DNA of 37,783 bases, taken from Pseudonocardiales bacterium. GTDB lineage: Bacteria > Actinomycetota > Actinomycetes > Mycobacteriales > Jatrophihabitantaceae. The notes below the pieces were generated by a model. The model did no database searches, was not told the DNA's origin, and saw only the letters and a program-made list of their open reading frames with translations. The position numbers were made by a program, and so were the translations under genes. This document shows, in pieces, positions 1 through 9,506 of the stretch (position 1 is its first letter; every line of letters begins with the position of its first letter). The stretch lies in the NCBI GenBank assembly GCA_030840285.1, contig JAVEES010000416.1, forward strand, positions 1-37,783. The letters run 5' to 3'.

Positions 1-96
1 GTCAGCCGAAAGCAGCGCGGGCCGCCGGGCGGAATCTTGGCCGTCACCAGCCAACGATCCACCGGAGGCCCGCCCCGGCTGCGCAGCAGAGACAGC
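1..96. other. window edge downstream of metK, nothing identified
   Basis: These bases follow the metK stop on the minus strand. One minus-strand frame stays open to the window edge with a GTG near position 60, but its conceptual peptide resembles no family I recognise. In many actinobacteria priA follows metK, yet the usual PriA N-terminus is not visible here. I see no terminator hairpin with a T-run. Confidence 0.3.
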
Positions 97-1290
<1,194 letters not shown>

Positions 1291-1328
1291 AAAAAACTCC
1301 AGTTTCTCTACGCGGATAGGTTCAAAGT

Positions 1329-2594
1329 CTAGCGGTTCAGTCGATAAACAACGGCATCCAAGACCGCTGAGGCCAGGACCGTCTTGGGGCCCAGTGAGAC
1401 CTCGGTCTCACTGCCGTCGGCGTCCAGGATCACCGCGGCGTTGTCGGGCCGGCCGAAAGCCCTGCCGTCTCCGACGGCGTTGACCACCAGCACGTCGCAG
1501 CCCTTACGGGCCAGCTTGGCCCGGCCGTGGGTGAGCACGTCAGCCTCCGCATCGCCGGTTTCCGCCGCGAACCCGACGATCACCAGCTGCGCTGGCAACT
1601 CACCGGCCGCCCGCAAGGACACCAGCTCGGAAAGGACGTCCGGATTGCGGCTGAGCTGAACCGGGCTCGGATCGGCCTCGGACTTCTTGATCTTGCTGGC
1701 AGCGACGGCTGTGGGCCTGAAGTCGGCCACCGCCGCGGCCATCACGACCGCATCGGCGCTCTTGGCCGCAGTATGGGTCGCTGCCCGAAGTTGTTCGGCG
1801 GTGCTCACCCGGATGACGTCGCTGCCTGCCGGCGCCGGTGCCTCGACATTCGCCGCGATCAAGGTGACCTGTGCGCCGCGGGCGGCAGCCACCGTGGCCA
1901 GGTCGAAGCCTTGCCGTCCCGATGACCGGTTCCCGAGGAATCTCACCGGGTCCAGCGGCTCGCGGGTGCCGCCGGCCGTGATTACCAGGTGCCGTCCGGT
2001 CAGATCCGAGGGCAGGCCCAGACCGCGGTGCAGCAGCAGCTGAGCCAGCCGGGCTATCTCCTCCGGCTCTGGAAGGCGGCCCTTGCCGGTGTCCGCCCCT
2101 GTCAACCGTCCGGACGCCGGCTCCAGAACGGTCGCGCCGCGCCGCCGAAGGGTAGCCACATTGTCGGCCGTCGCCGGGTGCTGCCACATCTCGGTGTGCA
2201 TCGCCGGAACGAACAGGACCGGGCAGCGGGCGGTGAGCAGGGTGTTGGTGAGCAGATCGTCGGCCAGCCCATGCGCGGCTTTGGCCAGCAGGTCGGCGGT
2301 TGCCGGGGCGACCACGACCAGCTCGGCTCGGCGACCGATCGCGACGTGCGGGACATCCTCGGCATGCTCGAACACCCCGGTGGCAACCGGATTGTGCGAC
2401 AGTGCTGCCCAGGTCGGCTCGCCGACGAATTGCAGGGCGGCAGCCGTCGGCACGACGGTCACGTCGTGCCCTGCCTCGACGAGCTTGCGGAGCAGATCTG
2501 CCGCCTTGTAGGCGGCGATCCCGCCGGCCACCCCGAGCACGACCCGCCGAGCGCTCGCGGGAACGGGATCGCTGGTCGAGTCGGGACGGGTCAC
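1329..2594 (-). CDS. coaBC: bifunctional phosphopantothenoylcysteine decarboxylase / phosphopantothenate-cysteine ligase
   Basis: CoaBC performs two successive steps of coenzyme A synthesis: ligation of cysteine to 4'-phosphopantothenate, then FMN-dependent decarboxylation. The N-terminal CoaC flavoprotein part opens with [17 protein letters not shown] and contains PAMHTEMW, the position of the substrate-clamping PxMNxxMW motif; His replaces Asn as in mycobacterial homologues. The C-terminal CoaB part has [21 protein letters not shown] and the SKIKKS lysine motif. I start it at the GTG at 2594 (421 residues), 19 bases after the rpoZ stop, because this places the start just before the conserved domain. 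An ATG at 2660 would give 443 residues but adds a Ser/Pro-rich stretch and overlaps rpoZ by 47 bases. Confidence 0.96.
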   Translation of the reverse strand: MTRPDSTSDPVPASARRVVLGVAGGIAAYKAADLLRKLVEAGHDVTVVPTAAALQFVGEPTWAALSHNPVATGVFEHAEDVPHVAIGRRAELVVVAPATADLLAKAAHGLADDLLTNTLLTARCPVLFVPAMHTEMWQHPATADNVATLRRRGATVLEPASGRLTGADTGKGRLPEPEEIARLAQLLLHRGLGLPSDLTGRHLVITAGGTREPLDPVRFLGNRSSGRQGFDLATVAAARGAQVTLIAANVEAPAPAGSDVIRVSTAEQLRAATHTAAKSADAVVMAAAVADFRPTAVAASKIKKSEADPSPVQLSRNPDVLSELVSLRAAGELPAQLVIVGFAAETGDAEADVLTHGRAKLARKGCDVLVVNAVGDGRAFGRPDNAAVILDADGSETEVSLGPKTVLASAVLDAVVYRLNR

Positions 2595-2613
2595 CGAAGG
2601 GCTCGCAGCCAGA

Positions 2614-2898
2614 TCAGGCTTCGGACGGCTTGAACTCGATGAGGTCGGTGTTGATCTCACGCAGCGCGATCGACAGGGCCTTCTCCTGCGGCGCTGTCTC
2701 GACCATCGGACCGACGTACTCGAGCAGGCCCTCGCCGAGCTGACTGTAGTAGGCGTTGATCTGGCGGGCGCGCTTGGCCGCGACGATGACGAGCGCGTAC
2801 TTCGACCCCGTCCGGTCGAGCAGTTCGTCGATCGGCGGGTTGGTGATGCCTTCGGGTGTCGACGCGATTCCGGTCACGGGTGGCCTCAAATCCTTCAT
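2614..2898 (-). CDS. rpoZ: RNA polymerase omega subunit
   Basis: Omega is the small subunit that helps assemble and stabilise RNA polymerase by binding beta-prime. The 94-residue product carries the actinobacterial omega core: [18 protein letters not shown], then [18 protein letters not shown], then [10 protein letters not shown]. Two starts compete. The ATG at 2898 has only a weak GAAG upstream. The GTG at 2877 has GAGG six bases upstream (TGAGGCCACCC before GTG) and would give 87 residues beginning at Val8, closer to the conserved part, so it may be the true start. The gene heads the rpoZ-coaBC-metK group. The usual upstream partner gmk is about 3.2 kb away beyond the pnt operon. Confidence 0.96.
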   Translation of the reverse strand: MKDLRPPVTGIASTPEGITNPPIDELLDRTGSKYALVIVAAKRARQINAYYSQLGEGLLEYVGPMVETAPQEKALSIALREINTDLIEFKPSEA

Positions 2899-3223
2899 CT
2901 AGGCTTCGAACGTCCGTCGCTGCTGCGCTCAGGTAACCGGCCAGCTACGTACCCAGATGCTTACCCAGATACGGACAGGTGTCGGTTTCCCGCCGACGGA
3001 GCAGCGGCGCATAACGCAAATTCACCTGAGTTTACCAACTCTGGCACGCCCGGATCGCCAATCGGGGCGAATGGCGGCTCAGGCGCGCCACCCTGGTCCA
3101 GTGTGACCGAGGTTACCAATGTGGCGGGCTCGGGCCCGATACTGTCCGTTCCACCGGTCGTCCGGTTCCGACTTCTGGAGTGCGGCGACCAGCGAGGGCT
3201 GAATCGCGTGGAGGCGACCGAAG
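2899..3223. other. divergent intergenic region rpoZ / pntAA
   Basis: This 325-base spacer separates divergent rpoZ (minus) and pntAA (plus) and must hold both promoters. I could not fix convincing -35/-10 pairs. On the plus strand GATACT at 3138-3143 is a possible -10 without a good -35. The clear translation signal is GGAGG at 3210-3214, nine bases before the pntAA ATG. A 12-base tandem repeat (TACCCAGATGCT, TACCCAGATACG) occupies 2950-2973. I see no gene in the spacer. Confidence 0.5.
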
Positions 3224-4387
3224 ATGAGCTTGCAGCAGGTGGGCGCGATCGGCGTCCTGGCCGAAGCCGCGCCCGGCGAGCGGCGAGTCGCCCTGGACCC
3301 CGACGGCGTCACCCGACTCGTCCGCGCCGGATTGACCATCATGGTCGAGAGCGGGGCCGGAGCCCAGGCTTGGTTCACCGACGACGCCTACCGCGAGGCC
3401 GGCGCGACCGTGACCGCCCGCGATCAGGTGATCGCCGAGGCAGGGGTGCTGCTGCTGGTGTCGCGGCCGGACGCCGACCTGCTCGGCGCCCTGCGCACCG
3501 GTCAATGCATCATCGGCCTGCTGGCCCCGCTGACCAATCCCGACCTGGTCAACGAGCTGGTCAAGCGCGGCGTCACGGCGATAAGCCTGGACGGGCTGCC
3601 GCGCACGATCAGCCGAGCGCAGGGCATGGATGCGTTGAGCTCACAGGCGAATGTGGCCGGCTACCGTGCTGTACTCGTCGCGGCGAACCACTTTCCACGC
3701 TTCTTCCCACTGCTGATCACCGCAGCGGGAACCTCCAAACCGGCCAACGTCATGGTGCTCGGTGCCGGTGTTGCGGGCCTGCAGGCGATCGGCACGGCCC
3801 GCCGCCTGGGCGCGCTGGTGACCGGCTATGACGTCCGGCCTGCCGCCGGGGACGAAGTTCGCTCCCTCGGAGCGAAGTTCCTGGAGCTGTCCACCGCGAT
3901 CACGGCGGCCGGCGAAGGCGGCTACGCACGCGAGCTGACGGCGGACGAACGCCAGGCGCAGCAGGCCGAACTCAGCTCCTACATCGCCAAGCAGGATGTG
4001 GTCATCACTACGGCGCAGGTCCCGGGGCGCAAGCCACCGCTGCTGGTGACCGAAGAGGCGCTGGCCGGCATGAAGGCGGGATCGGTCGTTGTCGACATGG
4101 GGGCGAGCGAGCTCGGTGGCAATGTCGCGGGCTCGATAGCCGGCCAGACCGTCCGCACCCCCAACGGTGTGACGATCGTCGGCGCCTCGAACCTGCCCTC
4201 GGACATGCCGAGCAGCGCCTCGCAGACCTACGCCCGCAACATCAGCGCGCTGCTGACGTACCTGCTCGACGAGCAGGGTGCTTTGAAGCTCGACACCTCT
4301 GATGAGATCACTCGGGGCGTGCTGATCACCGAGAGCGGGCGCATCGTGCATCCGGCGACGGCCGCGGCTATGGGAGTACAACAGTGA
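3224..4387 (+). CDS. pntAA: NAD(P) transhydrogenase subunit alpha 1 (NAD-binding, domain I)
   Basis: PntAA is the peripheral cytoplasmic NAD(H)-binding subunit of proton-translocating transhydrogenase, which reduces NADP+ with NADH at the expense of the proton gradient. Its 387 residues match the separate alpha-1 subunit of three-subunit enzymes such as that of Rhodospirillum rubrum. It belongs to the alanine dehydrogenase/PntA fold. It has RRVALDPDGV near residue 21 and the nucleotide loop GAGVAG at 180-185. The RQD loop that contacts NADP on domain III reads PRTISRAQGMD (R127, Q133, D136). The ATG is preceded by GGAGG at nine bases. Its stop overlaps the pntAB GTG by four bases (GTGA), indicating coupled translation. 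Confidence 0.96.
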   Translation: MSLQQVGAIGVLAEAAPGERRVALDPDGVTRLVRAGLTIMVESGAGAQAWFTDDAYREAGATVTARDQVIAEAGVLLLVSRPDADLLGALRTGQCIIGLLAPLTNPDLVNELVKRGVTAISLDGLPRTISRAQGMDALSSQANVAGYRAVLVAANHFPRFFPLLITAAGTSKPANVMVLGAGVAGLQAIGTARRLGALVTGYDVRPAAGDEVRSLGAKFLELSTAITAAGEGGYARELTADERQAQQAELSSYIAKQDVVITTAQVPGRKPPLLVTEEALAGMKAGSVVVDMGASELGGNVAGSIAGQTVRTPNGVTIVGASNLPSDMPSSASQTYARNISALLTYLLDEQGALKLDTSDEITRGVLITESGRIVHPATAAAMGVQQ

Positions 4388-4704
4388 GCACTGGATTCAT
4401 CGGAGACCTCACCATCTTCGTGCTGGCCCTACTCGTCGGCTTCGAAGTGATCAGCAAGGTCCCGGCGACCCTGCATACCCCGTTGATGTCGGGTGCGAAC
4501 TCGATCCACGGTGTGGTGCTCGTCGGTGTGGTCATCCTGGCCTCGTTCGTCAACGGGCCGCTGGGCTACCTGTTGACGTTCATCGCGGCCGCGTTCGCCG
4601 CGGCCAACGTGGTCGGTGGTTACGCCGTGACCGACCGGATGTTGCAGATGTTCCGCAAGCGGCCGGTGCCGGCCAAGCCGGCCGAGCAGGAGGCCGGTCG
4701 ATGA
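4384..4704 (+). CDS. pntAB: NAD(P) transhydrogenase subunit alpha 2 (membrane, domain II part)
   Basis: This small integral membrane subunit supplies the first helices of the proton channel and docks PntAA to PntB. The 106-residue protein has three hydrophobic segments: about residues 8-23 (FIGDLTIFVLALLVGFEVI), about 43-58 (VVLVGVVILASF) and about 60-80 (LGYLLTFIAAAFAAANVVGGY). The conserved TPLMSGANSIHG segment, typical of PntAB, lies between the first two. The tail is short, basic and proline-rich. The GTG start overlaps the pntAA stop, and its own stop overlaps the pntB ATG (ATGA), so all three subunits are probably translationally coupled. Confidence 0.95.
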   Translation: MSTGFIGDLTIFVLALLVGFEVISKVPATLHTPLMSGANSIHGVVLVGVVILASFVNGPLGYLLTFIAAAFAAANVVGGYAVTDRMLQMFRKRPVPAKPAEQEAGR

Positions 4705-6092
4705 CCCTGCAGGACGGTGTGCGACTGGCATCGCTGATCGGTGCTTCGGGTTTCGTGCTCGGACTGCACCTGATGAATTCGCCCGCCACGGCTCGCCGCG
4801 GCAACCAGCTGTCCGCTCTCGGAATGCTGGTCGCGGTGGTCGCGGTCCTGGTCGAGGTCGGGCACGGCGGGACGATGAGCGCGGCACGGTGGCTGGTGCT
4901 GATCAGCGGCGCGCTGGTCGGCGGGGCGGCCGGGCTGTACTCCGCGCGAACCGTCGCGATGACCTCGATGCCTCAGCTGGTCAGCCTGTTCAACGCGGTC
5001 GGTGGTGGTGCCGCGGCGCTGATCGCGGTGGCCGACTATCAGCATGAGCCATCGGTGTCGGCCGGCACCGCGACCGCGACCGTGCTGGACGTCCTGATCG
5101 GCTGCGTGACGTTCTCGGGCTCACTGATCGCCACGGCCAAGCTGCAGGGATACCTCAGCCAGCCGGTGAGCTTTCCCGGATCGCGCGCGAGTTCGGCGGT
5201 GCTGACGCTGGTCGTCGCCGCGGCCGGTATCGACGTCATCGCCGGTGCGGACAATGCCTGGATCCTGCTCATCGCCGTTGTCGCGGCCGTGGGCTTGGGC
5301 ATCCTGATGGTGCTGCCGATCGGTGGCGCCGATATGCCCGTGGTCATCTCGCTGCTCAACGCCTTCACCGGTACCGCGGTCGCGATGGCCGGCTTCGTCC
5401 TGCAGAACGCGACGCTCACCATCGCCGGGGCACTGGTCGGCGCGTCCGGCGGGATCCTGACGAAGTTGATGGCCGACGCTATGAACCGTTCGGTGCTGTC
5501 GATCATCGCGGGCGGGTTCGGGACCGGGGCCAGCGGGATCGCGCCGGTGGCGGCCGGCGGCGGCAACGTCAAGTCCATCGCCATCGATGACGCCGCGCTG
5601 CAATTGGCCTATGCCAGCAAGGTAATCATCGTTCCGGGCTACGGCCTGGCCGCGGCACAGGCGCAGCACGAGGTCCGCGAGCTTGCCGAGCTGCTGGAGC
5701 AACGCGGGGTCGAAGTTTCGTACGCGATCCACCCGGTGGCCGGACGGATGCCCGGGCACATGAACGTCCTGCTCGCCGAGGCCAATGTGCCCTACGACCA
5801 GCTGCGCGAGATGGAAGAGATCAATCCGGAGTTCGACCGGACCGATGTCGCACTGGTCATCGGCGCCAACGACGTCACCAATCCTGCCGCCCGCCGAGCA
5901 GGAAACGCGGTGTCGGGTATGCCGATTCTCGATGTGGATCACGCCCGCAGCGTCGTGGTCATCAAGCGCTCGATGGCCTCGGGCTACGCGGGTATCGACA
6001 ACGAGCTGTACAGCGATCCCAAGACCAGCATGCTGTTCGCCGATGCGAAGAAGGGCCTGGCCTCACTGGTCGCCGCGACCAAGGCTGTGTGA
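4701..6092 (+). CDS. pntB: NAD(P) transhydrogenase subunit beta (membrane channel plus NADP-binding domain III)
   Basis: PntB forms most of the transmembrane proton channel and the NADP(H)-binding domain III. The 463 residues match the family length. Residues 1 to about 280 are a run of hydrophobic helices. Domain III follows, with VPGYGLAAAQAQ (GYG at 313-315), the HPVAGRMPGHMNVLLAEA segment and GANDVTNPAA (388-397), all highly conserved NADP contacts. With PntAA and PntAB it makes a complete enzyme, so the locus should supply NADPH. The operon is convergent with gmk, with only 21 bases between their stops and no evident intrinsic terminator. Confidence 0.97.
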   Translation: MTLQDGVRLASLIGASGFVLGLHLMNSPATARRGNQLSALGMLVAVVAVLVEVGHGGTMSAARWLVLISGALVGGAAGLYSARTVAMTSMPQLVSLFNAVGGGAAALIAVADYQHEPSVSAGTATATVLDVLIGCVTFSGSLIATAKLQGYLSQPVSFPGSRASSAVLTLVVAAAGIDVIAGADNAWILLIAVVAAVGLGILMVLPIGGADMPVVISLLNAFTGTAVAMAGFVLQNATLTIAGALVGASGGILTKLMADAMNRSVLSIIAGGFGTGASGIAPVAAGGGNVKSIAIDDAALQLAYASKVIIVPGYGLAAAQAQHEVRELAELLEQRGVEVSYAIHPVAGRMPGHMNVLLAEANVPYDQLREMEEINPEFDRTDVALVIGANDVTNPAARRAGNAVSGMPILDVDHARSVVVIKRSMASGYAGIDNELYSDPKTSMLFADAKKGLASLVAATKAV

Positions 6093-6113
6093 GCTCGTGC
6101 GGCCCGGAAGCGA

Positions 6114-6707
6114 TTAGTCGCGGGCGGGGGTGCTGGCCGCCTCGATCAGAGCTACCAGCGCTGACGCGGCATGACCGACGTCGTCGTTGACGATCACATG
6201 ATCGAACTCGTCCGCGGCCGCCAGCTCAATCTCGGCCCGCGCCAGCCGCGCCTCGAGATCGGGCGGGCCCTCGGTGCGGCGGCCGAGCAAGCGATCGCGC
6301 AACTCGCCCATCGAGGGCGGCGCGAGCAGGACGAACTGCGCCTCGGGCATGGACTCACGGATCTGGCGAGCGCCCTGTAGCTCGATCTCCAGCACCGTCG
6401 GACGACCCGCGGCCAGATGCTGATCTACCGGCTTGCGCGGCGTCCCGTAGCGGTTTCCGGCAAACGTCGCGTACTCGAGCAGCTCGTTGTCGGCGATCAG
6501 CTGATCGAATTGCGCGTCGCTGAGGAAGTAGTACTGCACTCCGTCGGACTCCCCCGGCCGCGGCGCGCGAGTGGTGCAGGACACCGAGACCCACACGTGC
6601 GGAAACAGCCTGCGTACCTCCGCAACCACGGTGCCCTTGCCGACGCCGGACGGTCCGGACAGCACGGTCAGCCGGGCACGCGGGTTGTCGGTAGGGCCAG
6701 AGGTCAT
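6114..6707 (-). CDS. gmk: guanylate kinase
   Basis: Guanylate kinase phosphorylates GMP to GDP with ATP. The 197-residue protein has the P-loop GPSGVGKGT at 18-26, then [14 protein letters not shown] (GMP-binding arginines) and [12 protein letters not shown], followed by the [10 protein letters not shown] segment of the GMP-binding and core domains. The usual order in actinobacteria is pyrF-mihF-gmk-rpoZ; here mihF is not present upstream and rpoZ lies beyond the pnt operon. No Shine-Dalgarno sequence is seen before the ATG. A three-codon reading frame (ATG at 6715, M-P-A-stop) ends in an ATGA overlap with this start. Confidence 0.97.
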   Translation of the reverse strand: MTSGPTDNPRARLTVLSGPSGVGKGTVVAEVRRLFPHVWVSVSCTTRAPRPGESDGVQYYFLSDAQFDQLIADNELLEYATFAGNRYGTPRKPVDQHLAAGRPTVLEIELQGARQIRESMPEAQFVLLAPPSMGELRDRLLGRRTEGPPDLEARLARAEIELAAADEFDHVIVNDDVGHAASALVALIEAASTPARD

Positions 6708-6819
6708 GCAGGCATTGTGCCGAACGTCGCGGCGCTGCTACCGGGCGGCTACCGAATCCCGCGCACCCCGAGCGCGTGCCCGCAGAGCGAACCTCCGGGG
6801 TAACCGCCCCGATTCGGTC
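6708..6819 (-). other. pyrF-gmk spacer with small hairpin; no mihF
   Basis: This 112-base spacer sits where many actinobacteria carry the roughly 105-residue integration host factor gene mihF, which could not fit. Just past the pyrF stop there is an inverted repeat CGGGG-TAACCG-CCCCG (6796-6811). It has no T-run, so a terminator function is doubtful. Confidence 0.4.
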
Positions 6820-7647
6820 TCAGTGGCGCAGGAAGGCGAAGTCCTGGGCGGTCCTCAGCACCGCGGCGCGAAGGTCGGCCGGCTGCGGACCGGCCTTGAG
6901 CACCTCCCGGGACACGCTCGGCACGACCGCGGACAGCGACGATCCGAAGATCCGCCGGACGTCGGCCGCGGTGCCCCCCTGTGCTCCGATACCGGGCACC
7001 AGCAACGGCCCGTTCAGCCCGGCCAGCTCGGCCACCGATTCGCCGATCGTCGCTCCCACCACGACCCCGAACGAGCCCAGCGGCGAGGAGCCCGCATTGC
7101 GCGCGGCCACCTCGTCGATGACGGACTGAGCCACACTTCGGCCATCAGCCAGCCTGGCGTGCTGCACCTGCGGTCCTTCCGGATTCGAGGTCAGGGCCAG
7201 CACGAACACACCCGCGCCAGCGGAGGCTGCGAGCTCGAATGCCGGTTCGAGCGAGCCGACCCCGAGGTACGGGCTGAGTGTCAGCGCATCGACCGCAAGC
7301 TCGGCGGACGGGTCGAGATAGGCCTGCGCGTAAGCGGTCATGGTCGATCCGATGTCACCGCGCTTGACGTCGAGCAGCACCAGCGAGCCGGCCTCGCGCA
7401 GCATGACGATCGTCTTCTCCAGGACCGCGATCCCCCGCGAGCCGAACCGCTCGAAGAACGCCGACTGCGGCTTGACCACTGCCGCGGTCTCGCCGAACGC
7501 CTCCGCGCAGGTCAGCGCGAACTTCTCCAGTGAGACCAGGTCGTCGGCCAGGCCCCACTGCTGGAGCAACCCGGGGTGCGGGTCTATGCCGACGCACAAG
7601 GAACCGCGTTCGTCCAGCGCCGCCGCCAGCCGTTTTCCGAAGCTCAT
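6820..7647 (-). CDS. pyrF: orotidine 5'-phosphate decarboxylase, long (type 2) form
   Basis: PyrF catalyses the last step of UMP synthesis, decarboxylating OMP. The 275-residue product belongs to the longer bacterial/mycobacterial subgroup. Residues 19-26 read VGIDPHPG, and the catalytic segment LLDVKRGDIGSTM (residues 91-103, Lys95) is intact. LTSNPEG and the phosphate-binding VPGIGAQGG follow. I use the ATG at 7647 because it overlaps the pyrD stop by four bases (ATGA) and begins directly at the domain. A longer reading frame to 7932 only adds out-of-frame pyrD sequence. It is the last gene of the pyr operon. Confidence 0.97.
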   Translation of the reverse strand: MSFGKRLAAALDERGSLCVGIDPHPGLLQQWGLADDLVSLEKFALTCAEAFGETAAVVKPQSAFFERFGSRGIAVLEKTIVMLREAGSLVLLDVKRGDIGSTMTAYAQAYLDPSAELAVDALTLSPYLGVGSLEPAFELAASAGAGVFVLALTSNPEGPQVQHARLADGRSVAQSVIDEVAARNAGSSPLGSFGVVVGATIGESVAELAGLNGPLLVPGIGAQGGTAADVRRIFGSSLSAVVPSVSREVLKAGPQPADLRAAVLRTAQDFAFLRH

Positions 7648-8636
7648 CGGCCCACCGGTACCGCGGTCTGCGCGGCGAAGTAGGCCGCCTGCTGCTCGGA
7701 GGACAGGTGTGCGAAACCGATCGCGTCGCGAAGCGACGAGAAGCCGCGAGCCGCGAGTTCGTCGCTGAGCTCGGCGATGATCCTGATCGGCGCGGTCGGA
7801 TCGTGGAAGACCGCGGTACCCACCGACACGGCCGATGCGCCGGCGAGGATGAATTGCAGCGCGTCCTTGCCGGTCTTGATCCCGCCCATCCCCAGCAGCG
7901 GCAGGTGGGGCACCGCCTGGTGCACCTGCCATACGCAGCGCAACGCCACCGGGCGGATGGCCGGACCGCTCAGCCCTCCGGTGACCCCGCCCAGCGCCGG
8001 CCGCAGGGTGTCCAGGTCGATGACGAGGCCCAGCAAGGTGTTGATCAGCGAGATGCCGTCGGCACCGGCCTCAGCGACCGCCCGGGCGATGTAGCCGATG
8101 TCGGTCACGTCAGGCGTCAGCTTCGCGAAGATCGGCACATTCGGGTTTGCGGCTCGCCGGACGGCAGAGATCACCCGGGTAGCGGCAATGGCGTCGCAGG
8201 CGAAGACCTGTCCACGGTTCTCGACGTTAGGGCAGGAGATGTTGACCTCGAGAAGATCCATCGGCTGGTCATAGAGCCTTCTGGCCAGTGCCACGAACTC
8301 ATCTGTGTTGTGTCCGGCGATCGAGACCACGGTCCGTGCGCCGGACTCGTGCAGCCATTTCAGGTCATGCTCGATGAAGGAATCCACACCAGGGCCCTGC
8401 AGCCCGATCGAGTTCAGCATGCCGCTCGGCGTTTCGGCCATCCGTGGCGTCGACCGCCCCGAACGCGGCTTCATCATGATCGACTTCGTGACGATGCCGC
8501 CGAGTTCGGCGACGTCGAAGAACGGGCTCAGCTCCCGGCCCGCCGCCGCGCAACCCGAGGCGGTCAGCACCGGATTCGGCAGCTCGAAGCTCGCCAGCGA
8601 GGTCGAGATATCAACCGTGGGTGTGCCCACACTCAT
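7644..8636 (-). CDS. pyrD: dihydroorotate dehydrogenase, class 1B catalytic subunit
   Basis: PyrD oxidises dihydroorotate to orotate using FMN. Class 1 membership is shown by the catalytic-base cysteine in NISCPN (Cys135), where class 2 enzymes have serine, and by the absence of a membrane-anchoring N-terminus. Other landmarks are LTASGCAAAGRE near residue 25, NSIGLQGPG at 75-83 and GMGGIKTGKDALQFILAGAS near 250. The neighbouring pyrK gene implies the NAD-linked class 1B heterotetramer. Start choice: AGGAG directly abuts the ATG at 8636, leaving no spacing, whereas the GTG two codons inside (8630) has a six-base spacing and is probably the real start (328 residues). Confidence 0.96.
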   Translation of the reverse strand: MSVGTPTVDISTSLASFELPNPVLTASGCAAAGRELSPFFDVAELGGIVTKSIMMKPRSGRSTPRMAETPSGMLNSIGLQGPGVDSFIEHDLKWLHESGARTVVSIAGHNTDEFVALARRLYDQPMDLLEVNISCPNVENRGQVFACDAIAATRVISAVRRAANPNVPIFAKLTPDVTDIGYIARAVAEAGADGISLINTLLGLVIDLDTLRPALGGVTGGLSGPAIRPVALRCVWQVHQAVPHLPLLGMGGIKTGKDALQFILAGASAVSVGTAVFHDPTAPIRIIAELSDELAARGFSSLRDAIGFAHLSSEQQAAYFAAQTAVPVGR

Positions 8637-8639
8637 CTC

Positions 8640-9506
8640 CTAATTCCCATCAGCGCCGAAGAGATCCGCGGGCACGGTTCCGACATCGGCCCATCGGATG
8701 CGGCCGGCGTCGAACACCGGGCCCTCGACGCAGGATCGAACGAAACGCGAGACCCCATCGCCGTCGCGTACCGGCAGCACGCAGGTCATGCACACTCCGA
8801 TCCCGCAGGCCATCGACTCCTCGACCGCGACCTGGGCGGGGATGGCGTGCGCACCGGCGACCTCTCCCACGGCGCGCAGCATGCCCATCGGGCCGCAGGC
8901 GTAGACGATCTCGGCTCCGAGGCGCTCGATCGCCGACGGCAGCGGATCGGTGACCCAGCCGCGCTGACCGGCCGTGCCGTCGTCCGTGGTGACCGTCACC
9001 TTGCCGATGATCCGCTTGGCCTGCATCTCGCCGAAGAGCCTGCTCGCGGTCGCGGCACCCACGATCATCTCCACGTCGCTGCCCTGAGCCAGTAGCACCT
9101 GTGCCAGCGGAAGCAGCGGGGCGGTGCCGTAGCCGCCGCCGACCAGCACCGCGGGCACCGAGGCCCGGGGCAGCGGGAAGGGCACGCCCAGGGGTCCGAC
9201 CAGATCGAGGGTGTCTCCGATCTGGCGACGCAGCAGCCACTCGGTGCCACCGCCCTTGGCCGCGACCACGAACTGGATCGTGCCGGCGAATTCGGCTCCC
9301 GGCTGCACGCCGTACAGCGCGAAGGACCGGCGAAGCAGCATCGAGGTGTCCCGGCCACCTACCGCGATCGCGACGAACTGTCCCGGTTTGAATCCCCGTG
9401 CCACGCCCGGCGCAACCACGGTGAACTGGGTGTATTCGCCGAGCCGGGTGACATCGAAGATCTCGCCCGTCTCCTGAACCGGTCCGGGCAGGACGTCGCT
9501 GGTCAT
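8640..9506 (-). CDS. pyrK: dihydroorotate dehydrogenase electron transfer subunit
   Basis: PyrK carries FAD and a 2Fe-2S cluster and passes electrons from the PyrD FMN to NAD+. The 288-residue protein begins with a ferredoxin-reductase-type FAD domain (RRSF at 59-62) and an NAD domain (GGGYGTAP at 123-130, ACGPMGML at 203-210). It ends with the PyrK cluster cysteines C234, C239 and C242 ([10 protein letters not shown]) and C259. All four ligands are present. I start it at the ATG at 9506, which overlaps the carB stop by four bases; an ATG at 9527 lies seven codons upstream inside carB. The gene is three bases before pyrD. FNR-family alternatives are made unlikely by the adjacent class 1 pyrD. 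Confidence 0.95.
   Translation of the reverse strand: MTSDVLPGPVQETGEIFDVTRLGEYTQFTVVAPGVARGFKPGQFVAIAVGGRDTSMLLRRSFALYGVQPGAEFAGTIQFVVAAKGGGTEWLLRRQIGDTLDLVGPLGVPFPLPRASVPAVLVGGGYGTAPLLPLAQVLLAQGSDVEMIVGAATASRLFGEMQAKRIIGKVTVTTDDGTAGQRGWVTDPLPSAIERLGAEIVYACGPMGMLRAVGEVAGAHAIPAQVAVEESMACGIGVCMTCVLPVRDGDGVSRFVRSCVEGPVFDAGRIRWADVGTVPADLFGADGN

Noticed and set aside
1-96. A possible priA start at the left edge
   Set aside because: The open minus-strand frame does not resemble the PriA N-terminus and is too short to judge.
2950-2973. A 12-bp tandem repeat upstream of rpoZ as an operator
   Set aside because: It is not palindromic, has only two imperfect copies and no clear relation to a promoter.
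3103-3831. A 242-codon plus-strand frame overlapping the start of pntAA
   Set aside because: It is Arg/Pro/Gly-rich and out of frame with the clear PntAA domain, which has its own GGAGG.
6796-6811. An intrinsic terminator after pyrF
   Set aside because: The stem is only five pairs and no T-run follows, so I list it only as a small hairpin.
7648-7932. A 95-residue N-terminal extension of pyrF
   Set aside because: It lies within pyrD in another frame, is arginine-rich and lacks homology; the ATGA overlap at 7647 explains the start.
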